A DNA stretch of 64,000 nt from Marmoricola sp. (GTDB lineage: Bacteria > Actinomycetota > Actinomycetes > Propionibacteriales > Nocardioidaceae). Where the stretch lies: contig JAOPYE010000040.1 in assembly GCA_025964775.1 (NCBI GenBank), positions 327,916 to 391,915 of the forward strand, in the 5' to 3' direction. Shown piece by piece: positions 1 to 7,968 of this stretch; the first letter of the stretch is position 1; each line of letters starts with the position of its first letter. A program made the position numbers and the translations under genes. Under the pieces are notes generated by a model that saw nothing but the letters and a program-made list of their open reading frames with translations, was not told the DNA's origin and searched no databases.

Positions 1-888
1 AAGGTCGGTCAGCCGTTGTCCGACGGCAAGTCGGACCAGGCCAAGAAGGACCAGGGACTCTCCTCGTCGGTTGAGCCTGTCGAAACCAAGGTCATCGAGA
101 TCCACAAGCCCTTCCGCAAGCGTCTCCCCAAGAGCCGCGTCAGCCGTACGACGAGCTTCACCGTCGGTGGCGCCGAGGGGTACATGACCTCCGGTGCCCA
201 CGACGACGGCGAGCTCGGCGAGGTCTTCCTCAAGCTCGGCAAGCAGGGCTCGACCCTGGCCGGCGTGATGGACGCCTTCTCGATCGCCGTGAGCATCGGA
301 CTCCAGTACGGCGTCCCGCTGGAGACCTACGTCTCCAAGTTCACCAACCTGCGCTTCGAGCCGTCCGGCATGACCGACGACCCGGACGTCCGGATGGCCC
401 AGTCCCTGATGGACTACGTCTTCCGCAGGCTCGCCCTGGACTACCTGTCCTTCGAGGAGCGCTCCGAGCTCGGCATCTACTCAGCCGAGGAGCGTCAGCG
501 CCAGCTCGAGACAGGCTCTTACGAGCCCGTCGAGGAGACCGGCAACGCCAACGAGCTGATGGCCTCCCCGGTGGTTGAGCCTGTCGAAACCTCAGAGATC
601 CCGACCCTGGCGGCAAGGGCAAAGACAGACGCAGCCCCCGCCCCGGTGGTTGAGGAGGTTGCGCAGCAACCGTCTCGAAACCAGGAGTCAGTGGTTGAGG
701 AGGTTGCGCAGCAACCGTCTCGAAACGCCTCCGCCCCCGCCGGCGTCCACACCAGCGCCGAGCTCCTCGAGAAGATCACCGGCACCGCGATCGACTCCCC
801 GCTGTGCATGACCTGCGGGACGAAGATGCGGCCGGCTGGGAGCTGCTATGTGTGCGAGGGGTGTGGGAGTACGTCGGGTTGCAGCTGA
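1..888 (+). CDS. nrdJ: Vitamin B12-dependent (class II) ribonucleotide reductase, C-terminal part
   Basis: The frame is open from the window edge, so the start lies outside. The visible 295 residues are the end of the catalytic domain (TVGGAEGYMTSG, then VFLKLGKQGSTLAGVMDAF) followed by a variable linker and a C-terminal Cys-rich tail (CMTCGTKM, CYVCEGCGSTSGC). This is the usual end of actinobacterial adenosylcobalamin-dependent NrdJ, which reduces ribonucleotides to deoxyribonucleotides; the Cys tail is thought to re-reduce the active site. The linker is inflated by repeat DNA read in frame: VEPVET near residue 25, VVEPVET near 193, and two [12 protein letters not shown] blocks near 217 and 232. 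A strong hairpin follows the stop. The family assignment is firm; that the linker additions are neutral is inference. Confidence 0.93.
   Translation, partial: KVGQPLSDGKSDQAKKDQGLSSSVEPVETKVIEIHKPFRKRLPKSRVSRTTSFTVGGAEGYMTSGAHDDGELGEVFLKLGKQGSTLAGVMDAFSIAVSIGLQYGVPLETYVSKFTNLRFEPSGMTDDPDVRMAQSLMDYVFRRLALDYLSFEERSELGIYSAEERQRQLETGSYEPVEETGNANELMASPVVEPVETSEIPTLAARAKTDAAPAPVVEEVAQQPSRNQESVVEEVAQQPSRNASAPAGVHTSAELLEKITGTAIDSPLCMTCGTKMRPAGSCYVCEGCGSTSGCS
69..87 (+). repeat. Short palindromic repeat GGTTGAG-CCTG-TCGAAACC, copy 1
   Basis: The 19 bases share outer arms (GGTTGA and TCGAAACC) with the longer repeat family of this window but lack its central stem. They are read in frame in nrdJ as VEPVET. 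Confidence 0.75.
570..591 (+). repeat. Short palindromic repeat, copy 2 (in nrdJ)
   Basis: The same GGTTGAG-CCTG-TCGAAACC unit as at 69-87, here preceded by GGT. It is read in the same frame, giving VVEPVET in the NrdJ linker. Confidence 0.78.
645..682 (+). repeat. Long palindromic repeat, GGTTGC/GCAACC stem, in nrdJ
   Basis: Full-length copy: arm GGTGGTTGAGGA, stem GGTTGC, loop GCA, stem GCAACC, arm GTCTCGAAACC. It is translated in frame in NrdJ as [12 protein letters not shown]. The same 38-base unit recurs at 19051 and 61365. Confidence 0.92.
691..726 (+). repeat. Long palindromic repeat, second tandem copy in nrdJ
   Basis: Nearly identical to the copy at 645-682 and only 8 bases downstream, in the same orientation and frame, again encoding [12 protein letters not shown]. 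The last C of the right arm is changed (AAACG). Confidence 0.92.
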
Positions 889-905
889 GGTTCTACGTAG
901 TACGT

Positions 906-942
906 CGACGGGGTCGTCTCCTGATGGGAGGCGGCCCCGTCG
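906..942 (+). terminator. Hairpin terminator after nrdJ
   Basis: A 16-base stem begins 17 bases after the nrdJ stop. Its left arm starts CGACGGGG, the loop is short (TGAT plus G), and the right arm ends CCCCGTCG, with two G-U pairs. There is no long U tract, as is common in actinobacteria. Confidence 0.75.
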
Positions 943-1100
943 CTTGTGTGGGCCAGCAGTGCTGAGTGACAGGCAATCGCGGATAGACGCGGGTATGACA
1001 GCGCCGCAATCCGGGTTGGCTCAGCAATCCTTCCCAGGCGAGCAGACGCCCCTGTAGGTTCAAATAGTCTGGTCGGCTCGGCTGGCCACGAGAGGGAACC

Positions 1101-2585
1101 ATGGATGACGATGCTTGGGAGCCCGCACGCCTGATCCCTGTGTCGGGAATCAACGGGGCGGATGAACAGGAACGTCGAGGAGTCTCAGCCCTGCTGGCCG
1201 TACTTGAATCTGTGCGCGAGTTCGGCCGTGCGATCACGGTGCCGTTGGGTGCTCCGGCTGGGGCGATCTCAACGTTCGTTGAAGTCCCGTTCACTCTCGC
1301 GGAGCGCAAGGTGCGTCCCGACGGGCTCATCCGGGTGACTAGAGGTAAACAGACGTGGACCGCGCTTGTCGAGGCAAAGACCGGCCGTAACGACCTCCAG
1401 GCCGCGCAGCTTGAGGACTATCTGGACGTCGCCAGAGAGCACCAGTTCGACGCTGTGCTCACGATCTCGAATGAGTTGGTCGTCGCCCCCGGCGAACACC
1501 CCACAGCGGTCGACAAGAAGAAGTTGAAGAAGGTCGCGCTGGATCATCTGTCGTGGAGCCAGATTCACACGGAAGCCGTGATCGAGCGACTCAATCGGTC
1601 GGTCGCTGACCCTGATCAAGCCTGGATTCTGGCCGAACTGATTCGTTATCTCGAGCACGACAGATCTGGCGCGGTCGACTTCGACGACATGGGTTCGTCG
1701 TGGGTGACCGTTCGCAACAGCGTTGCCAACCGAACCTTGCGAGCAGGAGACAAAGGCGCCTCAGAAGTCGTCGCTCGCTATGGCCAGTTGATCTCGTTCG
1801 CCGGGATGAGGTTGTCGCGGAAGTTGGGGGTTGATGTTCGACCAGCACTGTCACGCGCTGAACTGAAGGACCTCGGCGCCTACACCCAAGTTGGCGTGAA
1901 ACGCCTGGTCGACACCGGGATGCTGACCGGAGCATTGCGTGTTCCGAACGCCGCGGCGCCGATCGAAATCACCGCGGATCTGCGCTCAGGGCTGATCACG
2001 TGTTCGGTAGTTATTGCTGCACCTGGCCAAGGGCGTAACACGACGCGCGTGACGTGGCTGACTCGTCAGCTCACAAAGGCACCTGATGCGCTCCAGATCG
2101 AAGCGCTCGCTGCTTGGGCGCGCGTCTCGGGTCCGTGCCAGCCGATTACTGCGGTGCGTAAGTCGCCAGAGGTGATCATCGAAGACCCGAAGAAGGAACT
2201 TCGCTCCTTCACCGTTCGACTGACTGTCCAGGCAGGTACGAAGCGCGGCCAAGGTCGTGGATCATTTGTCGGCTCGGTCCTGAGCCTGGTCGACAGCTTC
2301 TATGAAGACGTCGTGCAACACCTAAAGCCATGGACGCCGCCGGCGCCCTCAGTTAAGACCAGAGCAAGCAGCGACGACACCACACACGACGACGATGGAA
2401 TCACCGGCGAACTTCCCCTGAGGTCTGTTCCACGTGCCGACCTCAGTGCAGCGAGGGCTGCATCAGTCGGGTCAGGCGATGGCCCCGACGATGAGGACCA
2501 GCAGACGCTCGTCGAAGCGGATTCGTCGACTGTCCTCGAACCCGACGAATCACCAGAGGACACCACAGCGTTACCTGTCTTGTAG
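1101..2585 (+). CDS. PD-(D/E)XK (RecB-like) nuclease-domain protein of unknown role
   Basis: A 494-residue protein whose start is set by AGAGGGAACC before the ATG. Residues 60-110 carry the RecB/Cas4-type nuclease signature: PDG with D74, a beta-strand ending LVEAKTG with E91 and K93, and QLEDY (Q103, Y107), which matches the QxxxY motif. Residues about 150-400 match no domain I recognise, and the last 90 residues are acidic and low in complexity. Similar stand-alone proteins occur in actinobacteria, sometimes labelled stress response protein. It could be a DNA-damage or defence nuclease. It stands alone in an island-like stretch with a decayed NERD gene and an HNH nuclease; base composition looks lower in GC than the flanks by eye. 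Confidence 0.75.
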   Translation: MDDDAWEPARLIPVSGINGADEQERRGVSALLAVLESVREFGRAITVPLGAPAGAISTFVEVPFTLAERKVRPDGLIRVTRGKQTWTALVEAKTGRNDLQAAQLEDYLDVAREHQFDAVLTISNELVVAPGEHPTAVDKKKLKKVALDHLSWSQIHTEAVIERLNRSVADPDQAWILAELIRYLEHDRSGAVDFDDMGSSWVTVRNSVANRTLRAGDKGASEVVARYGQLISFAGMRLSRKLGVDVRPALSRAELKDLGAYTQVGVKRLVDTGMLTGALRVPNAAAPIEITADLRSGLITCSVVIAAPGQGRNTTRVTWLTRQLTKAPDALQIEALAAWARVSGPCQPITAVRKSPEVIIEDPKKELRSFTVRLTVQAGTKRGQGRGSFVGSVLSLVDSFYEDVVQHLKPWTPPAPSVKTRASSDDTTHDDDGITGELPLRSVPRADLSAARAASVGSGDGPDDEDQQTLVEADSSTVLEPDESPEDTTALPVL

Positions 2586-2647
2586 AGGCGGGCGAGGTTC
2601 GCTTCGTCGTATTGCTCGGCGGATGCGGAGTCAGGCGAACCTATTGC

Positions 2648-3000
2648 CTACCTCCAAGTAGTCGATCGACGTGCGACCTCGTAGATCGCGTCGACCTCAC
2701 GGACAGTGAGCTGCTGCGGACGCTTGACGAGGTGCTGGCTAATGCGCCGTCGCTGGACGACGACAACCGCCCCGTCCTCGGGCTGCTTCTTGACGGTGAA
2801 GCCCTTGTGGGCGCCCATCACAGCGATGACAGCGATGGCCGCGACCGGAAACCCGGCGCGTTCTGTAAGTAGGCGTGATGCCCGACGAGCCTCGTGTCGG
2901 CTGTTGCGGACGTACGGCATCCGCTGACCGTTGACCATCAACGTGTCACCGCCGACCCACACGCCTGCGGCACGACCTTGCGTTGACGATGGGCGGTTGG
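2648..3000 (-). pseudogene. Remnant of a NERD (nuclease-related domain) protein
   Basis: The minus-strand frame ending at 2648 reads VWVGGDTLMVNGQ, PYVRNSRHEARRA and ends in an AR-STTW motif, which is the C-terminal half of actinobacterial NERD proteins. The expected upstream part (IDH...GPGGVFTVNAK) is missing from that frame. A neighbouring frame at about 2963-2990 reads IVNAR, which suggests a frameshift just before VWVGG, and nothing recognisable lies further upstream. I read this as a truncated, frameshifted gene convergent with the PD-(D/E)XK gene. Bases 3001-3236 between it and the HNH gene hold no supported feature. Confidence 0.6.
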
Positions 3001-3236
3001 CCTTTCCATGTCCCTGAACGTCTCGTGTACGAAGTTCTCCCAGGTGACCTGCATCTGGTACTGACGAACAGGGAGTCGTCAGGAAGTCATCGTCATCTGA
3101 GTGCTTCAAACTGGGCGATGTGATGCGCGCCCTTGTGCCGGAGCGTCGGGAAGGCCGGCCGGTTCACAGACCGCATTGCACGCCGGATCGACTCCAAGTG
3201 GGTCTCCTCGCCGTCCGACGGCAAGCCATGCAGAAG

Positions 3237-4112
3237 CTAACTGGCTGCGAGGAATTGAGCGAACCGAAGGTCAAGTCGGTCTGGATCGGGTCGGTCCCGC
3301 ATCGCTGCTGGCACGACCAACTGCCGGCCGTGCATTTCTTGCAGGCCGTGGAGCAACATGGGGCCGTCAACCTCCAGAAGCAGCTCTTCGTTGACGACGA
3401 CTCCATAATCCGGAGCAATGCCGATCAGGTTCTGGTCGTAGGCTGCATGATGGATTTTGCATAGGCTCAATCCATTGGAGACCACTGCATCACCGTCGGC
3501 TTCCCCATCTCCGATGATGTGTGCAGCATCGAGAAGCGCAGCCTTTTTGAGCACGCAAATGCTGCACTGGGTTTGATAAGCGAGCATCACCCTCGCGCGA
3601 AACGCCGGTTGATGCACCCGCTGCCGGACAACTCGTTCGGCATAGCGCTTTTCGAGCTCCGTCAGCGCGCCGGTCGGCGGTAGGACGCGCAGGTCAGGAT
3701 CGACCGACAAGGTGAACTCACGGGCAGCCGGATCGTCTGCAACGACGTACACCGGGTAAATCGGGACGTACGCACCAGCGGCGACCTTGTTGAACCTCAG
3801 CAGCGGGAACTGAAGGTCCATCGCTCGCCTGAGCTTGATGTTCTTGCCGCCGATCGGCCCGGATTGATAGCTGTAGCGGAGTAGGCCGCCGTCGAGCTCA
3901 CGATCAGCGTACGGTCCGTCTGGAGAGGTCAGAATCGACAGCGTCGCCTCGAGGTTGTTCGGATTCCAAATCCCGCCGCCGCCCGGGTCGACAACCCTCA
4001 CGGTCGAACCGTCGGGCATTGCAAGGGCGTCCAGATCTTGTCGGTCAAGGAAGCCGCCACGTTGATCGGCACGTGCCATCACCAGGTGCGCAATCACGTC
4101 ACGCAGCTTCAT
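3237..4112 (-). CDS. HNH endonuclease, predicted restriction-type (COG3440-like)
   Basis: A 291-residue protein. I place the start at the ATG at 4112 (MKLRDVIAHL) because AGAGGAAG lies directly upstream; a GTG at 4133 would add seven residues without a good ribosome site. The C-terminal third is an HNH domain with C183-x2-C186, the DAAHI histidine (H198), VSNGL (N213), LC and HH (H221, H222). The N-terminal 180 residues, with DGPYADRELDGGLLRYSYQ and a PVYPVYVVADDP segment, resemble the DNA-reading module of HNH restriction proteins that cut modified DNA; that likeness is from memory. No methylase or helicase partner is adjacent. Bases 4113-4272 upstream hold nothing else I can name. Confidence 0.8.
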   Translation of the reverse strand: MKLRDVIAHLVMARADQRGGFLDRQDLDALAMPDGSTVRVVDPGGGGIWNPNNLEATLSILTSPDGPYADRELDGGLLRYSYQSGPIGGKNIKLRRAMDLQFPLLRFNKVAAGAYVPIYPVYVVADDPAAREFTLSVDPDLRVLPPTGALTELEKRYAERVVRQRVHQPAFRARVMLAYQTQCSICVLKKAALLDAAHIIGDGEADGDAVVSNGLSLCKIHHAAYDQNLIGIAPDYGVVVNEELLLEVDGPMLLHGLQEMHGRQLVVPAAMRDRPDPDRLDLRFAQFLAAS

Positions 4113-4272
4113 TTCTTCCTCTGGGCTCGGCACAAGCCGAGGCTAGACGCAAATGGTGGCTATGGCAGTCGATCGGTGATCGACCCGTTGTCAGCACAAA
4201 CCTTCTTCACCGAGCCAAACACAGGTTAGACAGAGGTGCGCCGAGTTTGCGGACGGAAATCCGGCTGAGCGC

Positions 4273-5127
4273 TCAGCCCGGCAACCCAGCCAAACAAACA
4301 AACCTCTTCGCGTTCGCCGGGTCCAGAGCGTTCGCCACCATGTTCCACACATTCGTGTCGTACGCCTCGTTGATATGCCCGACCGGGTCGAGCGGGCACA
4401 AGTCCTGGACGTACTCGTTGGTCACGCCGGGCTCGTTGACGAACGCCGTACCGGTCGGGGTGACCAGCTCGTCGTACCTCGACGTGATCACCGTGTACTT
4501 CACACCGGGCTGGGCGATCGGACCGTTGTTGAGCGTCTGTACGGCCGCTCCGTTGGTGATCAGGTTGTCGCAGGCCGGGCAGCCGTAGGTCTGCAGGGCC
4601 GAGGACACCTGGGAGCGGATGCCGAAGGCGTACGCGAGGTTCACCAGGCCGGCGAAGGTGGTGCCGTGGGTCGGGGGAGCGATCGCGACGACCGTGCCGA
4701 TCTTGTCGGCGATGCCCTGGGTCTTGGTGACGTACAGGGACTGGAAGCCGCCCTCGGAGTGGCCGACGATGTCGGCCTTCGCGGCACCGGTCTCGGCCAG
4801 CACCCGCAGGATCTGGTCCTTGATCTGCGCTGCCGAGTCGGCGATCGGTTGCAGGCCACCGACGAACGGGAAGCCGGGAAACGCGCCGTAGGTCTCGCTG
4901 AAGGTGCAGTAGCCCTGGCTGGCCAGGAAGTACTGCAGCACGTTGGTGTCCTCGTAGTACGTCGCGCCGAGCCCGTGCAGGATCACCACCGGGTCGGGAT
5001 GCGCCGCCGAGGGAACGCAGGTCGGATCGTTCGTGCCACCGGTGCTCGCAGCGTGAGCTGCCGGCGCCAGCAGGGCGGCGAGGGGGAGCAGCGTGCTCAG
5101 GACAATGAAGCGGGTGAGTCGACGCAT
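4273..5127 (-). CDS. Secreted triacylglycerol lipase-type alpha/beta hydrolase
   Basis: A 284-residue exported hydrolase. The ATG at 5127 is preceded by AAGGA, and the first 30 residues are a Sec signal peptide (RR, a Leu/Ala core, then AHAA). VVILHGLGA forms the oxyanion-hole strand, and GHSEGG holds the nucleophile Ser of the GxSxG elbow, as in the lipase class 2 / Streptomyces lipase family. Four cysteines in the mature part fit extracellular disulfides. It probably cleaves ester lipids outside the cell. It is divergent from the TetR gene at 5255, and palindromes in between suggest repression by that regulator. Confidence 0.88.
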   Translation of the reverse strand: MRRLTRFIVLSTLLPLAALLAPAAHAASTGGTNDPTCVPSAAHPDPVVILHGLGATYYEDTNVLQYFLASQGYCTFSETYGAFPGFPFVGGLQPIADSAAQIKDQILRVLAETGAAKADIVGHSEGGFQSLYVTKTQGIADKIGTVVAIAPPTHGTTFAGLVNLAYAFGIRSQVSSALQTYGCPACDNLITNGAAVQTLNNGPIAQPGVKYTVITSRYDELVTPTGTAFVNEPGVTNEYVQDLCPLDPVGHINEAYDTNVWNMVANALDPANAKRFVCLAGLPG

Positions 5128-5177
5128 CGGGGTGGTCCTTCCGGATCCGGCGGGTGAGAGCGCTAGGGTGAGGTTCG

Positions 5178-5191
5178 ATACCGTAAGGTAT
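5178..5191. promoter_or_regulatory. Candidate TetR operator ATACC-N4-GGTAT
   Basis: A perfect 5-base dyad, ATACCGTAAGGTAT, lies in the 127-base gap between the divergent lipase and TetR genes. Size and position suit a TetR-family site. A second ATACC follows at 5195. Confidence 0.5.
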
Positions 5192-5230
5192 TGGATACCC
5201 AGAAGTATTGACCTTGAACCGACGATGTCA

Positions 5231-5243
5231 AGACCTGAGGTCT
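5231..5243. promoter_or_regulatory. Palindrome AGACCT-G-AGGTCT before tetR
   Basis: A 6-base perfect dyad around one central base, 12 bases before the TetR start and overlapping the region upstream of its ribosome site. It is an alternative or second operator for autoregulation. Confidence 0.4.
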
Positions 5244-5254
5244 GAGGAGATTCG

Positions 5255-5899
5255 ATGGCCCGCACCCGACCGCTCCGTTCCGAGACCCGGCAAGCCGTCC
5301 TCGACGCTGCCTTCGAGGTCTTCGGCCAGCGGGGGATCGCCGCCAGCTCGCTCACCGAGGTGGCCGCCGCGGCCGGCCTGACCAAGGGTGCGGTCTACTC
5401 CAACTTCGACTCCAAGGATGAGCTCGTCCTGGCCCTGATGGAGGAGCACGCCGGCCACCGGATCGAGGCCAGCCTGGACGCTATCGAAGGCGCCGGCGCC
5501 GCCGAGGTCTTCCCGCAGGTCGCCGCCGTCCTGGTCCACGAGATGCGGGTGGACGCGGTCTGGCACCGCCTGCTCGCCGAGTACTTCGCGATGGCCCACC
5601 ACGACCCGGCCAAGCGCGAGGCCCTGCAGCGCCGTCGCCGTGAGGTCCGCGAGACCATCACCCGGGCAGTCGAGCGGGTCGCGGCCGAGCTCGACCTCGA
5701 GCTGCCGCTGCCGGCTGCCGACCTGGCCGTCGTGCTGCTCGCCCTGAGCAACGGGCTCGGGGTCGAGACCGACATCGACCCTGACGGCGTACCGGACGAC
5801 CTGTTGGCCCGGGTGCTCACCCTGATCGTCGGGGATGTCGTGGCGAAGGTGCAGGAAGCTGCTCAGGCGCACGAGGAGCTCGTGCGCGACCAGCCCTGA
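5255..5899 (+). CDS. TetR/AcrR-family transcriptional regulator
   Basis: A 214-residue one-component regulator whose ATG follows GAGGAGATTCG. Residues 10-55 form the TetR helix-turn-helix (AVLDAAFEVFGQRGIAASSLTEVAAAAGLTKGAVYSNF region, ending in the typical YSNFDSKDEL). The rest is an alpha-helical ligand and dimer domain with no recognisable ligand signature. It is divergent from the secreted lipase, so lipase control is the likely job, with autoregulation. It converges with a second TetR gene only 4 bases away. Confidence 0.88.
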   Translation: MARTRPLRSETRQAVLDAAFEVFGQRGIAASSLTEVAAAAGLTKGAVYSNFDSKDELVLALMEEHAGHRIEASLDAIEGAGAAEVFPQVAAVLVHEMRVDAVWHRLLAEYFAMAHHDPAKREALQRRRREVRETITRAVERVAAELDLELPLPAADLAVVLLALSNGLGVETDIDPDGVPDDLLARVLTLIVGDVVAKVQEAAQAHEELVRDQP

Positions 5900-5903
5900 C
5901 CGC

Positions 5904-6506
5904 TCAGCTCGAGCGCACCAGCAGCGGCAACAGCTCGCGCACCTCGTCGGCCAGCGCTTCGATCATCGGCTCGCCGCCGTCGGCGTAGATGAGCAGGGTC
6001 TGCTGGAAGAGGCCGTCGAGCATCCCGTAGACCGCGGAGGAGTTCGCGGCGATCAGCGGCTTGCCGACGAGCTCGGCGTACCGGTCGACAACGCGCCAGA
6101 CCATCTCCTCCAGGGTCCGGTCGATCATCGTCACGACCTCGCGCAGCCTCGGCTCGAACATGCTCTGCGAGCGCAGGTCGTACCAGAGGCGGTGCATCGG
6201 AGCGTCCTCGCGGATGGTCTCGCCGAGCTTCGCGGCGAAGCCTTCGATCAGCTCCTGAGGCGTCGTGGCGCCCTCGACCACGCCGTCGTACCGGTGCACG
6301 CATTTCGCCTTGTAGTACTTCACGCAGTAGACGACCAGGTCGATCTTGTCGTCGAAGTAGGAGTGGACGTCGGCGTCGGAAAACTCCGCGTTGTCCGCGA
6401 TCTCATGAAGGCTGGCGCGCGCGTAGCCGAGTTTCCCCAGGGTGGCCAGCGCGGATTCGGCGAGCTGCTCGAGACGGGCGTCGTGGTTCGTTGAGACAAC
6501 CTCCAC
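5904..6506 (-). CDS. TetR-family transcriptional regulator
   Basis: A 200-residue protein with a GTG start at 6506 behind AGAGGGTGAGCC. The N-terminal helix-turn-helix ends in DVHSYFDDKIDLV, a TetR-type recognition helix and turn. The C-terminal part (YDLRSQSMFEPRLREVV, then MLDGLFQQTL) looks like the helical ligand-binding domain of the family. It is transcribed away from the DUF222 gene and towards the other TetR gene. Target and ligand cannot be told from the sequence. Confidence 0.85.
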   Translation of the reverse strand: MEVVSTNHDARLEQLAESALATLGKLGYARASLHEIADNAEFSDADVHSYFDDKIDLVVYCVKYYKAKCVHRYDGVVEGATTPQELIEGFAAKLGETIREDAPMHRLWYDLRSQSMFEPRLREVVTMIDRTLEEMVWRVVDRYAELVGKPLIAANSSAVYGMLDGLFQQTLLIYADGGEPMIEALADEVRELLPLLVRSS

Positions 6507-6599
6507 GGCTCACCCTCTCTCATCACCGCCGAGCGGAATTCATCGTACTGCCGCGGCGGCTCGGGAGGGTTTTCCACAAAATCTCGTTTGCCCGTTGCA

Positions 6600-6615
6600 T
6601 CGAACATATGTTCGA
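6600..6615. promoter_or_regulatory. LexA (SOS) box
   Basis: TCGAACATATGTTCGA is a perfect 16-base palindrome matching the Gram-positive and mycobacterial LexA consensus CGAAC-N4-GTTCG. It ends 14 bases before the DUF222/HNH start. Confidence 0.9.
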
Positions 6616-6629
6616 ACAAGAATGGATCC

Positions 6630-7883
6630 ATGACCTCATCCACCGCAGTGCTGACCGCCGATCTGACGGCCGAGTTGCACGCGTGCCTGGACAAGTTCGC
6701 GCTGGTGGATGCCGATGAACTCGACGCCGACGGGCAAGCCGACATGCTGCTGTCGATGACCAGGGCCGAATCCCGGATTGCTGCCGCCAAGCTGACGGTG
6801 CTGGCTGCTGCTGAGAGGTCCCGTACGGCGCTGCGCTCCGGGGCTGCGTCGACGGGTCAGTGGGCCGCGAAGGTGATCAACACGGATCAAGCTGCTGCGC
6901 ATCGTCAGGTCGGGTTGGCCCAGGGACTCGATCGACGGATCGCGACGCAGCAAGCCCTCTCGGCCGGGGACATCTCCCCGGAGCACGCAGCCGTGATCGT
7001 CCAGGCCGACCGGCAGCTGCCGACCCAGATCAAGGCGGAGCAGCGTGACGTCGTCGAGCGGACCCTGATCGGCAAGGCCCAGACGCTCTCGCCGGGAGCC
7101 TTGCGCAAGGCCGCGCGGCGAGCGCTGGCCGCGGTCGAGGACGACACCGTGGTCGTGGACGCGCACGAGAACGAGATCGTCGCGGACCTCGAGGCGCGTG
7201 CCCGAGCCAAGACCCGGTTGACCATGTACGACAACGCGGACGGGACCGTGACCGGGCACTTCACCATCCCGGTCCTGCAGGGTCACCTGCTGCGCAAGGT
7301 CCTCGAGACGATCACCGCACCACGCCGTAGCCGACTCGGCGCAACGCATGCCCAGGCCGGCGACCAGGAAGCACGGACGGACTGGGACCGCGCGCGGGGT
7401 GAAGCGTTCTGCGAGCTGCTGGAGCACGTCCCCACCGACCACCTGCACCCGAAGACCGCCGCCACGCTGGTCGTGAGCGTCGAGCTGGACACGTTGCGCG
7501 ACGCGCTCAAGGTCGCCCACCTCGACACCGACGAGTCCTTGTCGGCCGGAGAAGTACGGCGGCTGGCCTGCACCTCGTCGCTACTGCCGGCGGTTCTCGG
7601 TGGAGCGTCACTGCCCCTCGACCTCGGCCGGTCAGCCCGTCTCTTCAGTGAGCCCCAGCGCACGGCAGTGGGAGTCAGGCACAAGACCTGTGCGGCCGAT
7701 GGGTGCGAGCGGCCCTTCGCCTGGTGCGAGCTTCATCATCTGGTCGCCTGGGCGCTCGGCGGCAAGACCGATCTGGACCAGGCGGTCCCGTTATGTCACT
7801 TCCACCACCAACGGATCCACGACGGCAACTACCAGCATGTTCGGGCGCGAGACGGGTCGATCACTTTCCATCAACGCCGGTGA
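6630..7883 (+). CDS. DUF222 (13E12-type) HNH endonuclease domain protein
   Basis: A 417-residue protein of the actinobacterial 13E12/DUF222 family. The N-terminal about 300 residues are the helical DUF222 domain (GQWAAKVINTDQAAAHRQV, then GDISPEHAAVI). The end is an HNH nuclease: CAADGC, CELHHL, LDQAVPLCHFHHQRIHDG. I chose the ATG at 6630; the in-frame TTG at 6588 would lie upstream of the LexA box. The ribosome site is weak. The box predicts induction by DNA damage, as known for several mycobacterial 13E12 genes. Its role is not settled; such genes occur in many copies per genome and may be mobile. Confidence 0.88.
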   Translation: MTSSTAVLTADLTAELHACLDKFALVDADELDADGQADMLLSMTRAESRIAAAKLTVLAAAERSRTALRSGAASTGQWAAKVINTDQAAAHRQVGLAQGLDRRIATQQALSAGDISPEHAAVIVQADRQLPTQIKAEQRDVVERTLIGKAQTLSPGALRKAARRALAAVEDDTVVVDAHENEIVADLEARARAKTRLTMYDNADGTVTGHFTIPVLQGHLLRKVLETITAPRRSRLGATHAQAGDQEARTDWDRARGEAFCELLEHVPTDHLHPKTAATLVVSVELDTLRDALKVAHLDTDESLSAGEVRRLACTSSLLPAVLGGASLPLDLGRSARLFSEPQRTAVGVRHKTCAADGCERPFAWCELHHLVAWALGGKTDLDQAVPLCHFHHQRIHDGNYQHVRARDGSITFHQRR

Positions 7884-7968
7884 GTCCACGGTCAGGTTGG
7901 TGTCAGGTGAATGGGACGATGTTGGTCCCTCGCCATTCAGTTGGCGGGGTGACGAATGAGGGGGTCAG

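Noticed and set aside
6588..6629. Upstream TTG start for the DUF222 gene
   Set aside because: It would place the LexA box inside the coding region and has no ribosome site.
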